A DNA stretch of 64,000 bases from Manduca sexta (GCF_014839805.1 NC_051126.1:9990609-10054608), one strand, 5' to 3'; numbered from the stretch's first letter, positions 12,816 to 26,165 are shown. Numbers and translations are program-made. The notes: generated by a model not told the origin, from the letters alone.

Positions 12816-15800
12816 CTATTACAAGATAACCTAATGCAGTAGTGTAACACAATACAAATAAACAGTATTTTGTCTTACAATCCCCATATTTTATATGAAA
12901 TTATCATGGCCGCTATCTTTGTGAATTCACTCAGAGAACAGACAAATATATCCGTTTCGTCTGCAATGATGTTAAATAGGTTGACATAAATCTTTCCCGC
13001 TACAAAAGTCTCTTAAATACTACATGACGCTAATGTCATCTATTTAAAAGTCACGTTAAAATACCATTATTTCGTATTAGCAAATTATCGAGATAAAAGT
13101 AGCCTGTATGTTAATCCAGAACATGGTCTATTCGTGTGTCAAATATCATCAATATTCGTTCAGCTATTTCTGCGTTTACTTCTAACAAATGTCCAAATAG
13201 TTTCACTAACTCACATTTACAATATGAGTAAGGTAAGATAATGATGTTTATTGTATTGATTAAGAAGGTTCGAGTGTGACGTCCATGTCCCAATATATCA
13301 AATTTAAAGTTTATAAACTATTTTTTGAGGAAACATTAGTTATTCTTGTAGTTGTAGCTCAAAGAAATAATACGAGATTATGAAAAAATATAGTATTTAG
13401 AAACCTACGAATCCAACTACATATTTAATAGCCTCATCCGAAAATCAAACACTCATAATTCTAAAAGGTTAATTTGAGAACAAGCAACTAACTCAATTAT
13501 AGATATAACACGTTGAATTTAATTTAATTCTCTAAGCCGTTAAACCCGACCACTTTAAACACAATTCTGTACAAACAATATAGTGGTGCAAACTCATTTT
13601 GCCAAAGAACTTAATTAAGTTCCCGTTGAAATGATCTCAGACCTCATTTGAGCATAAACATCTGTCTGAGACATTCCAATCTTCGTTCGCAAGTCATTAT
13701 AGCGATACTCGCCCGTTAATCTTGAGCCGAAGATATTAAACGCATAATTAAATTATGGACCAAATCAATTTGTAACATCTGGGCAACTAAACAGAAATTT
13801 AATTATATTCAAGGAGATGTCAAAAAGGTATTAAGGAAAAAAAAAGGAGAAACAAAAAAGCAAAATCTCGAATACCTGAGAGCCCGCGACCCGGCACCTT
13901 GTGGCAAATTGAAAAAGGACGCGCATGCTCTCTCGAAGCTAATAATAAATTCCCAAATAATAATAATTCATAAATAATAATCGTGGAAGGAACAAAATAA
14001 AAATAATATACACGTCGAAATAATAAAGGATTCGCTCGGGGACGACGGGCTACACGGGTCACTTTTGTATAATATTCGAATATTCTTTCCAACGGTAGCG
14101 AACGATATTTGCTTTGTAAACGTTTATATTTTCATCGAACGTAAGTTAGTTTTTGTAATTGAAAAGAAAATTGAAACACGAACTGGCTGCTTGAAGTAAT
14201 GCCGCACGCCAGCTTTCATTTGAAATTCGTACCTAAAGGTGGACCAGGTCGCGAGTGGAGCTTGGCACGTTATTTTTATCATTGCATAATGGCGCGGCTA
14301 AGTAGCCAGCACGCTATAATCAAACACCATAAAGGCGCCCCGTGTGCACCGGCCCGCTGAACATAAAATTGTTTTTTCCTCCAACAGCTATAATTAGGCG
14401 ATACGTTACGTTTTTGTTTGGCCCACATTTTCCGATCCTCTAATTTTTGTGTTTTTTGCCGCTCCTTTTGTAGTCGTTAATATGATTACACCGTTGGGAT
14501 GATGGCTTCATACGTGTTTTAGGTTATAACTTAATTTGCTCGGGTTACTTATTTGTTTTTTTATTGTTGTCCGACTTCCTGAGAGTCTGTCGTGCGTTTT
14601 TTGCGGCCGGTCGTTAGTTGTAGGTGATTGAATGTGATGGTGGTCAAATTGTCGGGCCGCGGGTCGCGTCGTACTCGCGGCTCGCTAACAGCTACACGTA
14701 CTGAGGCGTCACGTCTCGAGTTTGATTCCGAATGTTGACTCGATGTAATTGGAGTGTAATCTGTTAGCGTAAGTTTTTTTTGTTGCGAGACGTTCGCGTG
14801 GCATCACGTGCCGTCATACTTTCTACACTGTCGAGTGTTTATTGGTGAGTGTAAATTAATTTCTAATGAGCTAGCCGACGCGGTCGGACGCCGCGTTAGG
14901 GCTGCGAATGTCTTAATTATGCGCGGGCTCGGTGCAACTCAGCTGCGTTCGCTTTAAACAGCAAGCCTCATGCAGCTTAATGGCGCTATAAACTATTTAA
15001 TGCAACATCATTTGATGCAGCCGTTATTGTTGCAATATAGTTTGAATAAATGTGCATCAAATTAAATTTAACTCCATCAGTAGGAGACATTTTAAACTTT
15101 ATTGACGATAAACTCCACTTTCAGAAAAATAAAACCAGTATGTAAAACATAAATAAAAAGTACATATTCACAAACTAGCATACTTTACATTTGCCGAGTA
15201 AAGAAGCCGTTTCGCCGCCAATTTCCCCTGATTTATATGAAGGTGTTACATTTTACATGCATTAACAAATTCGGTGCAGCGGCTTGAGGTGCTTACTTGC
15301 ACTAGACGCGTACAGTAATAGCTGGGAGTCGGCTTGACAAGTAAATTGGCGATCGGCCGACACGACGTGCAAATTGCCTCGGCAACACTACGGAACACGC
15401 AACTACTGGCTCAATATGCGACGCCACCGCGGTGTCAATGTGGGCCGCTTGAACTTTACATTGTTTATGGCCAGGATCATTCCGTGTTATTGTTTATATC
15501 GACGTCTTTAACATATTAGAATTCTTTAGCTCTGTAATGTTACTCGGTCACGCATGTAACTACTAAGATATGAAAGTTGCTCGAAAGGTCAAACAAAATT
15601 TTTGCGCAGTTTAACATAATTTCTAGTCTAGTCTTAATTCGCGACTATAACTCAATAATAATAAAATAGTTAGTTTATAATTTAACGGCTAAATGCTTTG
15701 ATAGTATTCAAATTATTCTACACTGCAATTGATCTGGGAGTATTTAAATCAATTGGATTGGTGACTAGCGCCAGCACTATAAGTAATTACATCCGACAAA

Positions 15801-16199
15801 TTTAAATAGAGCCATGCGTCCTTCATATTTGCGAACATAAACGTTATGCTTTGTGTTTACGATGTATCTCGTTAGAGTGGGCGTCACCCGGCGGCTCTTT
15901 ATGATAATTTTTAAATCGACTACGCCGATGAAAAATTGATTTTGGTTGATACGGTTTTGATTATACGGTTGGCATTCGACGGATACAATTATTTGGATAC
16001 AGAATCGTGGTTCGAAATTGTTTCAAACAATCGAACGATTAGGACCGTGTTGTATAAATGTTAATAAAGCCATTTATATTGCTTTTTTTATGTTTTTTAC
16101 TCTGTTACAAATGGATAGGGATTGGTTAAGGATATATAAAAATAAACGGAAAATATTTATATATTTAAATCATGTGTGTATTCTTTGTGAATTTATCGT

Positions 16200-16400
16200 T
16201 CGCTTTAAAGGTGAAGAAAAACATCGTGAGGAAACCTGCACATCTGAGAAGTTCTCTGTAGGAAATTCGAAGGTGTGTGAAGTCTACCAATCCGCAATGG
16301 GCCAGCGTGGTGGACTAAGGCCTAATCCCTCTCAGTAGTAGAGGAGGCCCTTGCTCAGCAGTGGGCAAGTATATAATACAGGGCTGATATTATTATTAAT
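16200..16400 (+). mobile_element. LINE-like 3' tail
   Basis: It contains CATCGTGAGGAAACCTGCAC, GGTGTGTGAAGTCTACCAAT, GGGCCAGCGTGGTGGACTA and GCTCAGCAGTGGGCAAG, then an ATT-rich end. I recognise this block order as the 3' end of a non-LTR retrotransposon or its derived repeat found across Lepidoptera. The exact clade cannot be named from this fragment. The 106-codon frame at 16018-16338 runs into it and is not a gene. Confidence 0.6.
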
Positions 16401-16659
16401 ATGCTGTCGAGCACGTTTCTCCCCGATAGAAAATAAAATACTAAAAACACTATAAAATCTGAAAACTAGTTTTTTAGTTTTTCTTATTGACGATTGAAAG
16501 TCAAGTTATTGAAAGTCCTATACTCAAATATAATGGTACTCATATTTATAATGTTTTTCACCTAATATATTACGCTTATATAATATGCTTTGTTGTCAAA
16601 GCTTTTTATTGAAATTGAAGCGATCGTTATTGACATTGCTTCAAATAATTATTGATGAT

Positions 16660-16862
16660 AAGTGGAGTCGGGTCCAATAGAATTTCGTCTGACGAGAGAT
16701 GATTACCCCTTGATAGTCGATACAATTATGTCGACATGTTGGAACCGGATATACACAGGCTAATCCCGAAACGCGACACACTTATATGGGCCACTATAAC
16801 GGGTTTTATCATCTTGTGTACGGTGGCTGCTATCCGGGCGGATATAAAATATATCCTTAAAA
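16660..16862 (-). repeat. dispersed repeat family A, copy 2
   Basis: This copy is in reverse orientation relative to those at 3465 and 34270. It contains the TCCGGTTCCAACATG block, the GTATCGACTATCAAGGGGTA block and the TATATCCGCCCGGATAGC end. It is the best preserved of the four copies by eye. The 61-codon frame at 16736-16921 is a by-product of it. Confidence 0.65.
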
Positions 16863-17579
16863 TAGCAAAGAGCGGTTCTTACACTTATTTACACTCACTT
16901 AAGCATTCCGTTGATTTGTAAAAATATAATGTCTGATATTCTTTTGCTTAACTTAGTACAATTTAATCTAATCAATACATAACTGTCAAATTCAGAAATA
17001 CTTGTAAATCGTTTCATGTTGTGATTGGTTTCTAATACCGCTCACAATAATTCACGCGAAATTGTATTTATACAATTTATCTACGCCAAGTAGCCATTCC
17101 AAGACGTTGAAATGCTGTGGCAGTAAAGCGACATTTTATATAATGAATGTATTAAAAGCGTGGTCCGAACTTGGGCTCAGTGCTGGGAATTAGGGGCAAG
17201 AAATGGGACCAAGATTATGTTACAAATAAAACATAAATATTTAAAAAATAATCTTATTTAAATAAAACATTTAAACATATTGAAAGTATTATAATTCAAT
17301 TAGTTATCTCGGGGACGAATCAATCTTTTAAAATGAGTCAACGACGCTCGTTTGGATTACTTCCTTAGTATTAAGCTACCAAAACTATCCTTTGATTAGA
17401 ACGCCCGTAATTTCAAAAATATGGATTCACCTTCGTACATGGAAAAGGGCTCTCTGATTTTATTGTTTTGCGTGGTAGAGCCCAAAAGGACATATTTAAT
17501 AAATCCTCATATTGGAATTGTTTCTGAACATATTTAACTAAAACATGTAACCCATATATAATTCATAGTTGAGTAATAG

Positions 17580-17755
17580 TAATTTAGGTGCTGTTACAAA
17601 ATATTATATCGCCTATAGCCTTCCCTGAAAAATGAGTTTTCCAACACATTTAGTTTTCATTTAGAACCAGTAGTTCCTGAGATTTGCGCGTTTAAACAAA
17701 CAAAAACTCCTATAATAGTATAAATTTAGGATAAAAAATTATATAATAGTATAGA
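17580..17755 (-). mobile_element. short Helitron, degenerate
   Basis: Reverse orientation. The 5' end reads A|TCTATACTATTATATA at 17755 and is followed by a duplicated ~30-bp segment ending TATACTATTATAGGAG. After that come GTTTAAACGCGCAAATCTCA and GGAACTACTGGTTC, as in the Helitron at 47206. The 3' end is not clear and was set by similarity. Confidence 0.45.
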
Positions 17756-18021
17756 TTTAGGATAAAACTTGAAAAATTTGACCCCCACATCCAATACGCG
17801 AGTGCATAGCTGAATGTCTTGTTGCATGGCGGATAATCGGCCGCCCACCTTCTGTGATTGTTAGTTATACTAGCGAGCACAACTCGTTTACAGATCCTTA
17901 CACTGCTGCCACCCTAGTACTTCAAACACTATATTATATATTACAAATATTGAGTGTTATAATACAAATATTGTAGAAAGGTTGTAAAAAAAATTGTGAT
18001 AGTTGAAAAGATTCAGATTAA

Positions 18022-18260
18022 CCCCCTTATTCATAGACGTTATTTATCTAAGGACGAAGCATTGCTATGATAACAAGTCTGTTTGTCAATGCTGACGGCA
18101 TGGCAGTCTTCGCAGTGCGTAGACATAGAGCCGTTGTGATTAACGAATATTGAGATACAACTTGAATCTAGTTGGCTGTCAGATAAACAAAGCTGAGAAA
18201 CAAACTTGTTATCAAAGCAATGTTCCGTTCTTAGATAAATAATGTCTATGAATAAGGGGG
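18022..18260. mobile_element. MITE with ~60-bp terminal inverted repeats, TAA target duplication
   Basis: The element begins CCCCCTTATTCATAGACG and ends with its reverse complement, and the inverted similarity continues for about 60 bp with few mismatches. TAA flanks it on both sides (18019-18021 and 18261-18263). A 3-bp TWA duplication with long inverted repeats fits a PIF/Harbinger-derived MITE, though no transposase is present to confirm the class. The interior has no coding capacity. Confidence 0.85.
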
Positions 18261-18540
18261 TAAGAATAATATAAGGTTTTAAACGAATAATACGTAAATA
18301 TCTCACTATAAAGCTCATAATATACCAACCTGTGGTCATTAAATTCTATAGCATATAGTTTGTAGAACTCGCTGTCGCTATTGATAATACTTATAACATT
18401 AAAATAATAAATCTTATAATTGAAATTCAAGATAATCAAATACAAACCGGAAATGCCATTATACAGAGGTTAGTTTGAGCTATATATTAAGTTAGATTAA
18501 CTTAGTGCTACAAATATTATTATGAGCTGTAACTTAACAG

Positions 18541-18699
18541 CTTTTTCAACAAATGATCTCAATCTTAATCTTTCATCCGATCTTGAGAGCAAACCAATCA
18601 GAACAAGTAATTTTTAAGAATGTCAAAAAATACTTTGTTCTGATTGGTCCATTTTCGAGATAGGTCGAAATAAGCGATTGGGGTCGTTTATTGAAAACA
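18541..18699. mobile_element. foldback MITE
   Basis: The two halves are imperfect inverted copies: about 70 bp on each side with a perfect core CCAATCAGAACAA (18593-18605) against TTGTTCTGATTGG (18637-18649). The outer ends also pair (TTTTCAACAAATGATCTCAA against its degenerate complement at 18670-18699). Superfamily unknown. No clear target-site duplication. Confidence 0.65.
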
Positions 18700-19889
18700 A
18701 TCAAGTAGATAATATGGTATATATTTATTCTTAACGTTTGTCGAAATCCTACAACAGGAACCTTATAAAACAAATCACATCGACTTTATTTTTCGAAAAA
18801 AATTTACTAGATTGAAAAAAGATAAAAATAGTGCTGATTTTAATTATATATATTAAATTTAGTGTCGCAAAAAAATATCCCTTTAGTCTATTAGCATTTC
18901 AACCGTAGACATAATCTGTTCATCTTAAAGCTGGAAAACCGCCAACTAATATTAATATGCCATTATTTAATTATCTTTATAGGCAAGTGAAAAATACGAT
19001 TTCTTTATGTGTAAGTGACGTAATCACTTCATCATACGGCGGCACTGCCTTTTCGTGTTTGGCGGGACTAGGGTGTACAAGATTTGACAGTTTTAACGGA
19101 CTACACGTTTACTTGATAGTTCTAGTGTGTAATAAATGTAGAGTAGAATATTAGTATAACATTCTAATATAAGAGTTTCTGAAGATGTTTGGGTTGTTAC
19201 TAAATCGGTCTTTAACTGTTTAAATGGGTTTTTCTTAATATTCATTCACATTTAACTTTTTATTCGGGTAAACACTTTTATAAGAGCCAGAAAGTCGGGT
19301 AAGAGCTTGTTCATTATTCTAAAATGTGTTCTTTTTAATTTAAATATAAGGTCCATAAAAGGCACTTTTACAAATAAGTTATTTCACTAAACCTTTGAGT
19401 TTATATGCAGAATATTTTGTTCCACCTAAATCCATCCAATTTTTGAAACAAACTCTTTGCAAATTATATCATAGTCACACTACACGAGAGCGAAGGAAAA
19501 GAATGGAAATTGTGAAAAATTGCTTCTTGTTAGGTAGCGGCGCGATCGGCCGATATGTGGGGAAACTCAACGTAATCATTTCGGAACATTTGCCCGTGAA
19601 AAACGACCGTATTGTGTTTTAGCAAACGACTACTAGCATTATATCTGATCGTTTAATGTTGAATAACACGTCTTTTACGTTGAAAAAAAGAAAAAAAAAT
19701 TACAATATATTGTTTTTAAAGTTTAACGGCATTGTTATACGTATTATAATCCTACGGATAATAAATACCTACATTGAAAAATAAAACAAGCAAATCGCTC
19801 GCCTAATAAGGGATTAGCGATACAAAGGAAAAAGTATGCGGTCTAAGCCCAGAGTGCAACTAGGATCCAGCTAATATAGCAAGGTTTCA

Positions 19890-20067
19890 CCTATACCTAT
19901 ATTGTAAAGAGGAAAAGTCTGTAGAGGATAATCTCTGGAACTATTAAACTGATTTCAAAAATTATTTTGATAGAAAGCTACAATACTCCTGAGTGCCATA
20001 TGCTTATCCCGTGAAAATAATTTAAACGGATTTTTTTTCACGCGGCCGGAGCCTCGAGCGTACCTAG
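19890..20067 (+). mobile_element. short Helitron, degenerate
   Basis: It starts CCTATACCTATATTGTAAAG (5' TC changed to CC) and has the internal blocks AAACTGATTTCAAAAATTAT and AGAAAGCTACAATACTCCTG. It ends GCGGCCGGAGC...ACCTAG|T with CTAG at 20064-20067. The layout matches the Helitrons in the unc-4 introns, but the copy is older. Confidence 0.5.
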
Positions 20068-20217
20068 TCAATTTTAAAGTGTTAGCTATCTCATCACGTA
20101 GAAGTAGCTACAGCTCTTTTAAATATTTCGCTGGTAAAAACTAGTCACTTATAAAGTGCTGGCTATCTTACCACGTAGAAGCTACTTCTCTTTACGATAT
20201 TTGATTACTCGGTCAAA
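20064..20217 (+). repeat. two-copy tandem duplication, 77-bp unit
   Basis: Both units begin CTAGTCA and carry TATAAAGTG/TTTAAAGTG, GGCTATCT/AGCTATCT and CACGTAGAAG. The offset between them is exactly 77 bp at several anchors. The array starts at the CTAG terminus of the adjoining Helitron. Confidence 0.65.
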
Positions 20218-20572
20218 TTCGGGCTAGCATTGTTTAAAAACCGTCCCGTTTAGCCGTAAGAACTCGTATCAGGCTTTAATACCAGCTGTTACGGAACGCT
20301 GTAAAAGTTTGGAACAATTTCCTCCTGCCACAATTTATTTCGCCTTTGATATATTAGTTTGCTTGTACACATTTAATTTCCTGTTGGAAATTATTTATGG
20401 TATTGTTATGGAAAAAATCTAAGTGTAATGTTACACAAAAACTGTTATACACGCTCGACTTAGGAATAATTAAAAATCATTGATTTACTTTGAAAGAATT
20501 TGCATGAAGTAGTTTGAAGGTAACGCATAGATTCTTTCTTTACTCATAAAACTGCAAATAGTATGCTTACGT

Positions 20573-20812
20573 ACTGCCTCGACGGTGTTGTTTCGGGACG
20601 ACTTCAATGCTGACGTCAAACGTTCGCTTCCCGGGTCGGGCAAAGTTATATTGGGTTTTTCTACTTAGTACCGCCTGGAGTGTGAGATTTGTGCCCGGAA
20701 TAGTGATTCCTATCACGTCATGGGATGGAATACACATGGCGGAAAGTGGGTACTCCAGTTGGGCCTCTGCCTATCCCTTCAAAGATAAAAGGCGTAAACT
20801 TATGTGTGTATT
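20573..20812 (+). mobile_element. tRNA-derived SINE, degenerate copy
   Basis: Same family as 8636-8901. It begins CTGCCTCGACGGTG, then has CCCGGGTCGGGCAAAG, GGGTTTTTCTACTTAGTA, CATCACGT-like and CTCTGCCTATCCCTTC blocks. The B box is damaged and many substitutions are visible, so this is an older insertion. Confidence 0.75.
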
Positions 20813-23079
20813 ATTTACGAATTAGATTTTCCATTTAAAATGGCCTATTTCCAGGTTTGGACTTGTTCCACGAAATACAACTTCATCAGAAATCCATACA
20901 GTTCTAAGTACTACGATATAATCGAAGTTCTAATATTCGCTATTGGAGTAATGAATTTTGAGTTTTGAAATGGAGTTCATTTTAGAGAAATAACATATTT
21001 AGCAAATATACCTTATCTCACTTAGTTTTTAAATATGATAACTTAAAAAAACATAAAAAAACTGTAGTAAAAATGCATACAACGAACCTACAGTATTTAA
21101 ACTTATATTAGTAGAAAGAGTCCAAACAACCCGATCCCCTTAACCCTTTCGAAATTAATGTAAAATCTAATAATCATTACAACTTGCAGATCGCATTTAT
21201 GCATGCTATATGTTGTGTCGGATTCCTTTACAGAAAATATCACCCTTAGACTGGTTAGTAGGCCATTGCGTTATTTTATACACAATATTTTACGTGGCCA
21301 CATTACAGCGTCACGCCCATAGCATCATTAAAAGCAACTTTTCCGTTTTTCCTAATGCCTCTAACGCTTACGACTTCCAAATCTGATAAAGCAGTGTTCA
21401 CATAGCTGTGGAAGGCTGAAAGGTCCGATCCTACAATTATAAAGGAATTAGTCCGAAATTGCGCCTTCAATGGGCACAAATTGATATAATAAAAAGTATG
21501 GTTAACTCCGCCGTTGTGCGGACAGGGCTGTGGGATATCAGGACTTTATTTAACTCAAATATTTACTTAGGCATTCATTTACTGGACGTTTATTTGTGTT
21601 TACTTACAACTCCGTAGTCAAGACTTTTCTCTTAATAAATGAAATGAAAGTAAAATTTTGTTTATTTTACCTACTCGCTCGCAGTAGAATTTTTTGTTTA
21701 GAAGTAAATTTCAAATAGGTTTAGTAAACATTCCAGAAATTACACCGTTGAAAAAATTACAAATACGTTTTATTAATTTAAATGATATTGAATTTAAGTG
21801 CGAAAACAAAATTGTTTCACATTGAAAGGTCTGCAGATTTGTTTATTCCTAAATGTTTAAGAAATCATTTGTAAAGTTTGCGATGGAGCATACTACTGCA
21901 AAATCCAGAATTCAACATGTCGCGTGTTAGAACTAGCTTGTAGATCCCGTTGCTTTGTATGGCGAAATAGCATGTGTAATGAATATGCTAACAGTTTTTG
22001 AGGGTTGTCGATCTAAAACATTAGGAACGACTACCGTTATACCATATTAAAGGACAAAAGGTAAACTGTTAATTAAAACTACAATATTTTAATCTCTATT
22101 GCATTTAATGTATCATTCACTTACCATCTGACTCAGTGAATGTAGTTAACCTGTCCATATAAAAAAGGTCCGAACTAAATCTTAAGAAGGCACTACTTGA
22201 TTACATTTTACAAAATGATATAGAATTGCGCCTCAACTTAAGGAGTAGGCACAATCACACAAATACTGCTAGCGATGTTAGTCCTGTTGTTTCTTTTTTC
22301 TCAAATATACCATCAAGAATCCAAAAAGCCTTCAGGGCACAGCCCTGGGTAAGAGTTAAGGTGTCGCTCAATAATTAAGTGATTACGTTAGGAACGCGTG
22401 TCCGCCGCGCGATTTGTATCAATGTTTGGGCGGTCATTAGCATCACGCGGAGTGACCCACGGACTCTTCACACGACTTACATTAGGCAACATTGCCCATC
22501 TAACCGTGGGTAAAATTACTCGCAAATCTAGGTTGTACTTAATCTAGGCACTCGTATTTCATGGGTTAGTCCGATGGCCAAAGGCCTTAGTGATTGATCG
22601 TATACTAATTGCATTTGATTGGTTCATATGATCAAAAGCTTTAGATCAAAATGGAAGAAAATCGTAATACAATTTACATTTTAAACAGGAACTTCTTTAA
22701 GCTATCAGAGATAAGACGTAGTTAAAAAAAGAATAAGGAGGAAAAAACTGCAGTCTTTATTGCCAAAGGCACTAAGGTCTTGATTCCACCAGCCTTTCCC
22801 TGGTAATCTAAGGCGTGTCTGAAATCTACTAACAAAGTTAAAAGAATAAATAACTTATGATGCCGGATTAATTGCAGGAACTACTTTTTGTCTAATGGAA
22901 CTAATCTTGTAACGAATCAAATTCCGAATAATTGTATTTATTTAAACAGGAAAGTGAATGTAAGCATTGGTCTAATCTTATAAAAAACTTCAATGAGGTT
23001 TTATTAAGCTCGAGTACACAGCAACACGGTGATTAGAAATAAAATACATTTGTCGTAAATATATATATTTTATTAAATA

Positions 23080-23206
23080 AATATATTAAATAGTTTGTAC
23101 ACGATGTTTCTGAAAAATCTTGCTTCATGCTCTTCCATTGCATAGCAACGTTGGTCTTCCGTAGGGCACGCGATGGATGGCTGCCTTGTATAATGATCTA
23201 CAAAAG
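23080..23206 (-). other. possible spliced terminal exon or transposon relic
   Basis: On the minus strand a T-rich tract ends in ttttgtag at about 23201. Open sequence follows in more than one frame, then a tail with AATAAA-like TTTAATAAAA. One frame reads RQPSIACPTEDQRCYAMEE. I do not recognise the product. It could be a small 3' exon or a repeat. Confidence 0.2.
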
Positions 23207-24391
23207 TAAAAATAAATGATATAATTTCGAAGCACACAATATGGCCGAAATAATTGCTCACCCCAAGTGAAAGATTAATTCGTTACGATAAACCTACTAA
23301 ATGAAAACTTCGCCGGCACCGAATTGAATCATTTGGAAATGAATACGTTCATTTGCATACGCTATAATTAGTTTGTAATTCATTGCCTTCTTTGTGTGCC
23401 GTAATGAAAATATTACGTTAAATAAACATGTTAGCTACGTCTGTTTTGATTATCACATCTGTAATGATAGTTTTATTTCGGTTACGCTTAATGGATTGAC
23501 GTCTTAAATTTTTTATTTTATCGGCATATGAGCTTATATCACATTATGTATCATATTTCGTATTATGTTTTATTCAGTTACTAGAAAATACTTGGATTCA
23601 AATCAAATTTGGTACAAAATATATACTTCCACATAAAAAAACGTTCTCGAAATTTCTTCAATCCGTTGACTGCAATTCCATGTCAATTTGTAGACATAAC
23701 CGCAAAAATATGTCACTGAAATTCGTGGAATTCCAATTCTAAAATGAGAAATTCTGACGAAATCTTTTTTAAATATAAATTAAAGTTGTTTTTGGCATAT
23801 TCGTTATTGATTGTTGGCAATCAATATTACGACTAATCACAAGCACTAAGATTCCAAATACTTCCATTCGAATATAATCTTTACACCATTTTGAAAACAC
23901 GACTTCATTACTTTTACTACAACTGCTTCCAACAGTTTGCGCCACGAATGTATCTTAATAATTGTATTTTAAGTATAGAATATTACTAAGAAGGCAATCT
24001 AACATTCAGTTTAAATCCATTACCATATTCTAAACGAAGAAATAACTGTTAATAACCTATTATCTATGCGAACAGTAATTTGTGAACACGTTTATAAATG
24101 TAAATAGCCGGCAATTATTCCTGTGCCGGCCATAATTGTAAATAAGATGTATTATTTCATCTGTTTTACAATTGCATCCATGTAATCTATAATTCGATGC
24201 CGGATAATGTCGTAATGTATTTTTGATTTAATTATATAAGTATTTTATTATACAATTTATCACTTTAGAGCAAACACTTAAGTATGATTTAAAATTATTG
24301 TTAGATCTTCGTAACTTAGGAAATAAAAATGTCCTGAACATTGTGATTAAAAGGCTTATTGGTTAAATATAGATTGGGTGATTATTAGTTT

Positions 24392-24655
24392 TATTTTTTT
24401 ATTGCTTTGAATGACGAGACGAGCTTGCCGTTCGCCTGATGGTAAGCGATTCCGCACATAAACAGTAGACACACCAACCAACACCTTGAATCACGAAGTA
24501 TTGTTTGGTATTCCACTGCGCGCACCATCCTGAGACATGAGATGTTTAGTCTTATTATGTCCAGTAGTTACACTGGCTACTATGTTCTTCAAAGCTGAAC
24601 ACAACAGTGACTACACGCTACTGCTTGGCGGCAGAAATAGACATTGCGGACATAT
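24392..24655 (+). repeat. dispersed repeat family B, copy 1
   Basis: It shares ordered blocks with 52543-52925: GCTTTGAATGACGAGAC, CGTTCGCCTGATGGTAAGCG, ATAAACAGTAGA, CATCCTGAGACATGAGATGT, GTAGTTACACTGGCTAC and ACACAACAGTGACTACACGC. This is a common interspersed repeat type in Lepidoptera as far as I recall, with no coding capacity. The class is uncertain. Confidence 0.7.
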
Positions 24656-25924
24656 TTTCAAATTTAAAAACTACACAATAATCCACATAATATAATCAAC
24701 AATATTAAAAGGTTTACGCAGATAATCACACCAACTCGATTAAATGCAAAGCTCATTCCATGATGGACTGATAAAAATTACATCAAATGTACAACCGCGT
24801 AAATCTAGCGTAATTTAACTAAACACCGGGCCATTAGCTCTGTATGGCGTGTAATATCTTAAATAAATTGTGAATAATAACAGAAATTGCGAATGCTGAT
24901 GTGCTGGCCCCACTGTACCTATTTATTAAGCCTCCGAGATGGATACCCCGTGTGAAAGTGCCAAATTAATGTTTTAACTTGATAACTTTTTTCACGCCAT
25001 GATTGCTGTTCCTATTTATAATAGTCGAAATAAGTTGTATGTGAAATATGTCTTAATTTGTGCGGGTGTAATTTGTAACACTGTTATAATAGGAGGTTAA
25101 AATGACGCGTAAATGAACGAATTATCCCTACACATTACATTTTTTTTTGGATATTAATAATATAATTTCTAACACAATGTGTGTTCGTTCCTTTTTTTTT
25201 AATTATTCTGGCAATGTAAACTTATTAAAAAATTATATCGAATATTATCGATTATATATTTTATTTATTTTTTAATAAATTAAAATCAGTATTACCAATA
25301 AATTTATGAAAACACACGTAAAAGCATTCTCTCAGCCGATTTTACAGCGTTCTTTCTTTTAAATGTCACGCTCGGTGTCCGAAACACGGCGCATTACACG
25401 GATATCGGATATCAAAGCCGTGGACCGCAGTCCAAATTTGGCGCATAATTTGAGCACATTTAAAATTATTAAGTCGCATGTGCGTGCTTCGTCACGGAGC
25501 TCATTCGTCAGCGGGTTTTGGAATACTTTTCTCTTATGCCCAACGCTGAGTTGGTGCGTCTAAATTATCAAGTCGCATTAATTTATCTATATGATGAAAC
25601 TGCGTCCATTAGGAACATGCGGCGAGGAATAACCGCGCGTACAATTTAAATGCGATTCGATTCGGCGCGCTTCGATTCTGCTCTAGTCGGTCCTGCTACT
25701 CAACACTTAGTACAATTTTACTGAATATATAGTTGGATACTGACGTTAATGATCATGGTAGATAAAAATCAAATGTAATTCAAACGTAATTTTCCTATCT
25801 TCCATTAAAGGGAAACATTTGTAATTCGAGCCATTAGTTCAGTGTATTGAAATGTAATTTATGTAATATTAAAACTTAATATTTTATGACATATTTATAG
25901 AGGTAATCTCTAGGCGGCGTATAT

Positions 25925-25972
25925 ACTTTAGCCTTTCTGAATAACTAATATGTTATTCAAAAAGGCTAAAGT
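25925..25972. repeat. 21-bp hairpin
   Basis: Left arm 25925-25945 and right arm 25952-25972 are inverted copies with one mismatch, and TAATAT is the loop. Each arm carries ACTTTAGCC. It could be a transposon relic or a structured transcript; nothing around it decides this. Confidence 0.7.
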
Positions 25973-26165
25973 AATTAAAATTCAGTATTTTATTTGCCTT
26001 TCACAAGGTATCCGTAGACGCCATATAAAATTGCTCCAAGATTCCAATTTCTCTCACGGATTTAATAAATCGAAACAATTTTAAATAATCAAACATCCTT
26101 GATGGTTACCGGATTATAGAAAAAAATATATGACAGGTTCATATAGTTTAAAACCGTGGAAGCAC

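Noticed and set aside
16018..16338. 106-codon plus-strand open frame
   Set aside because: Its 3' third is the LINE-like tail block; it has no family resemblance.
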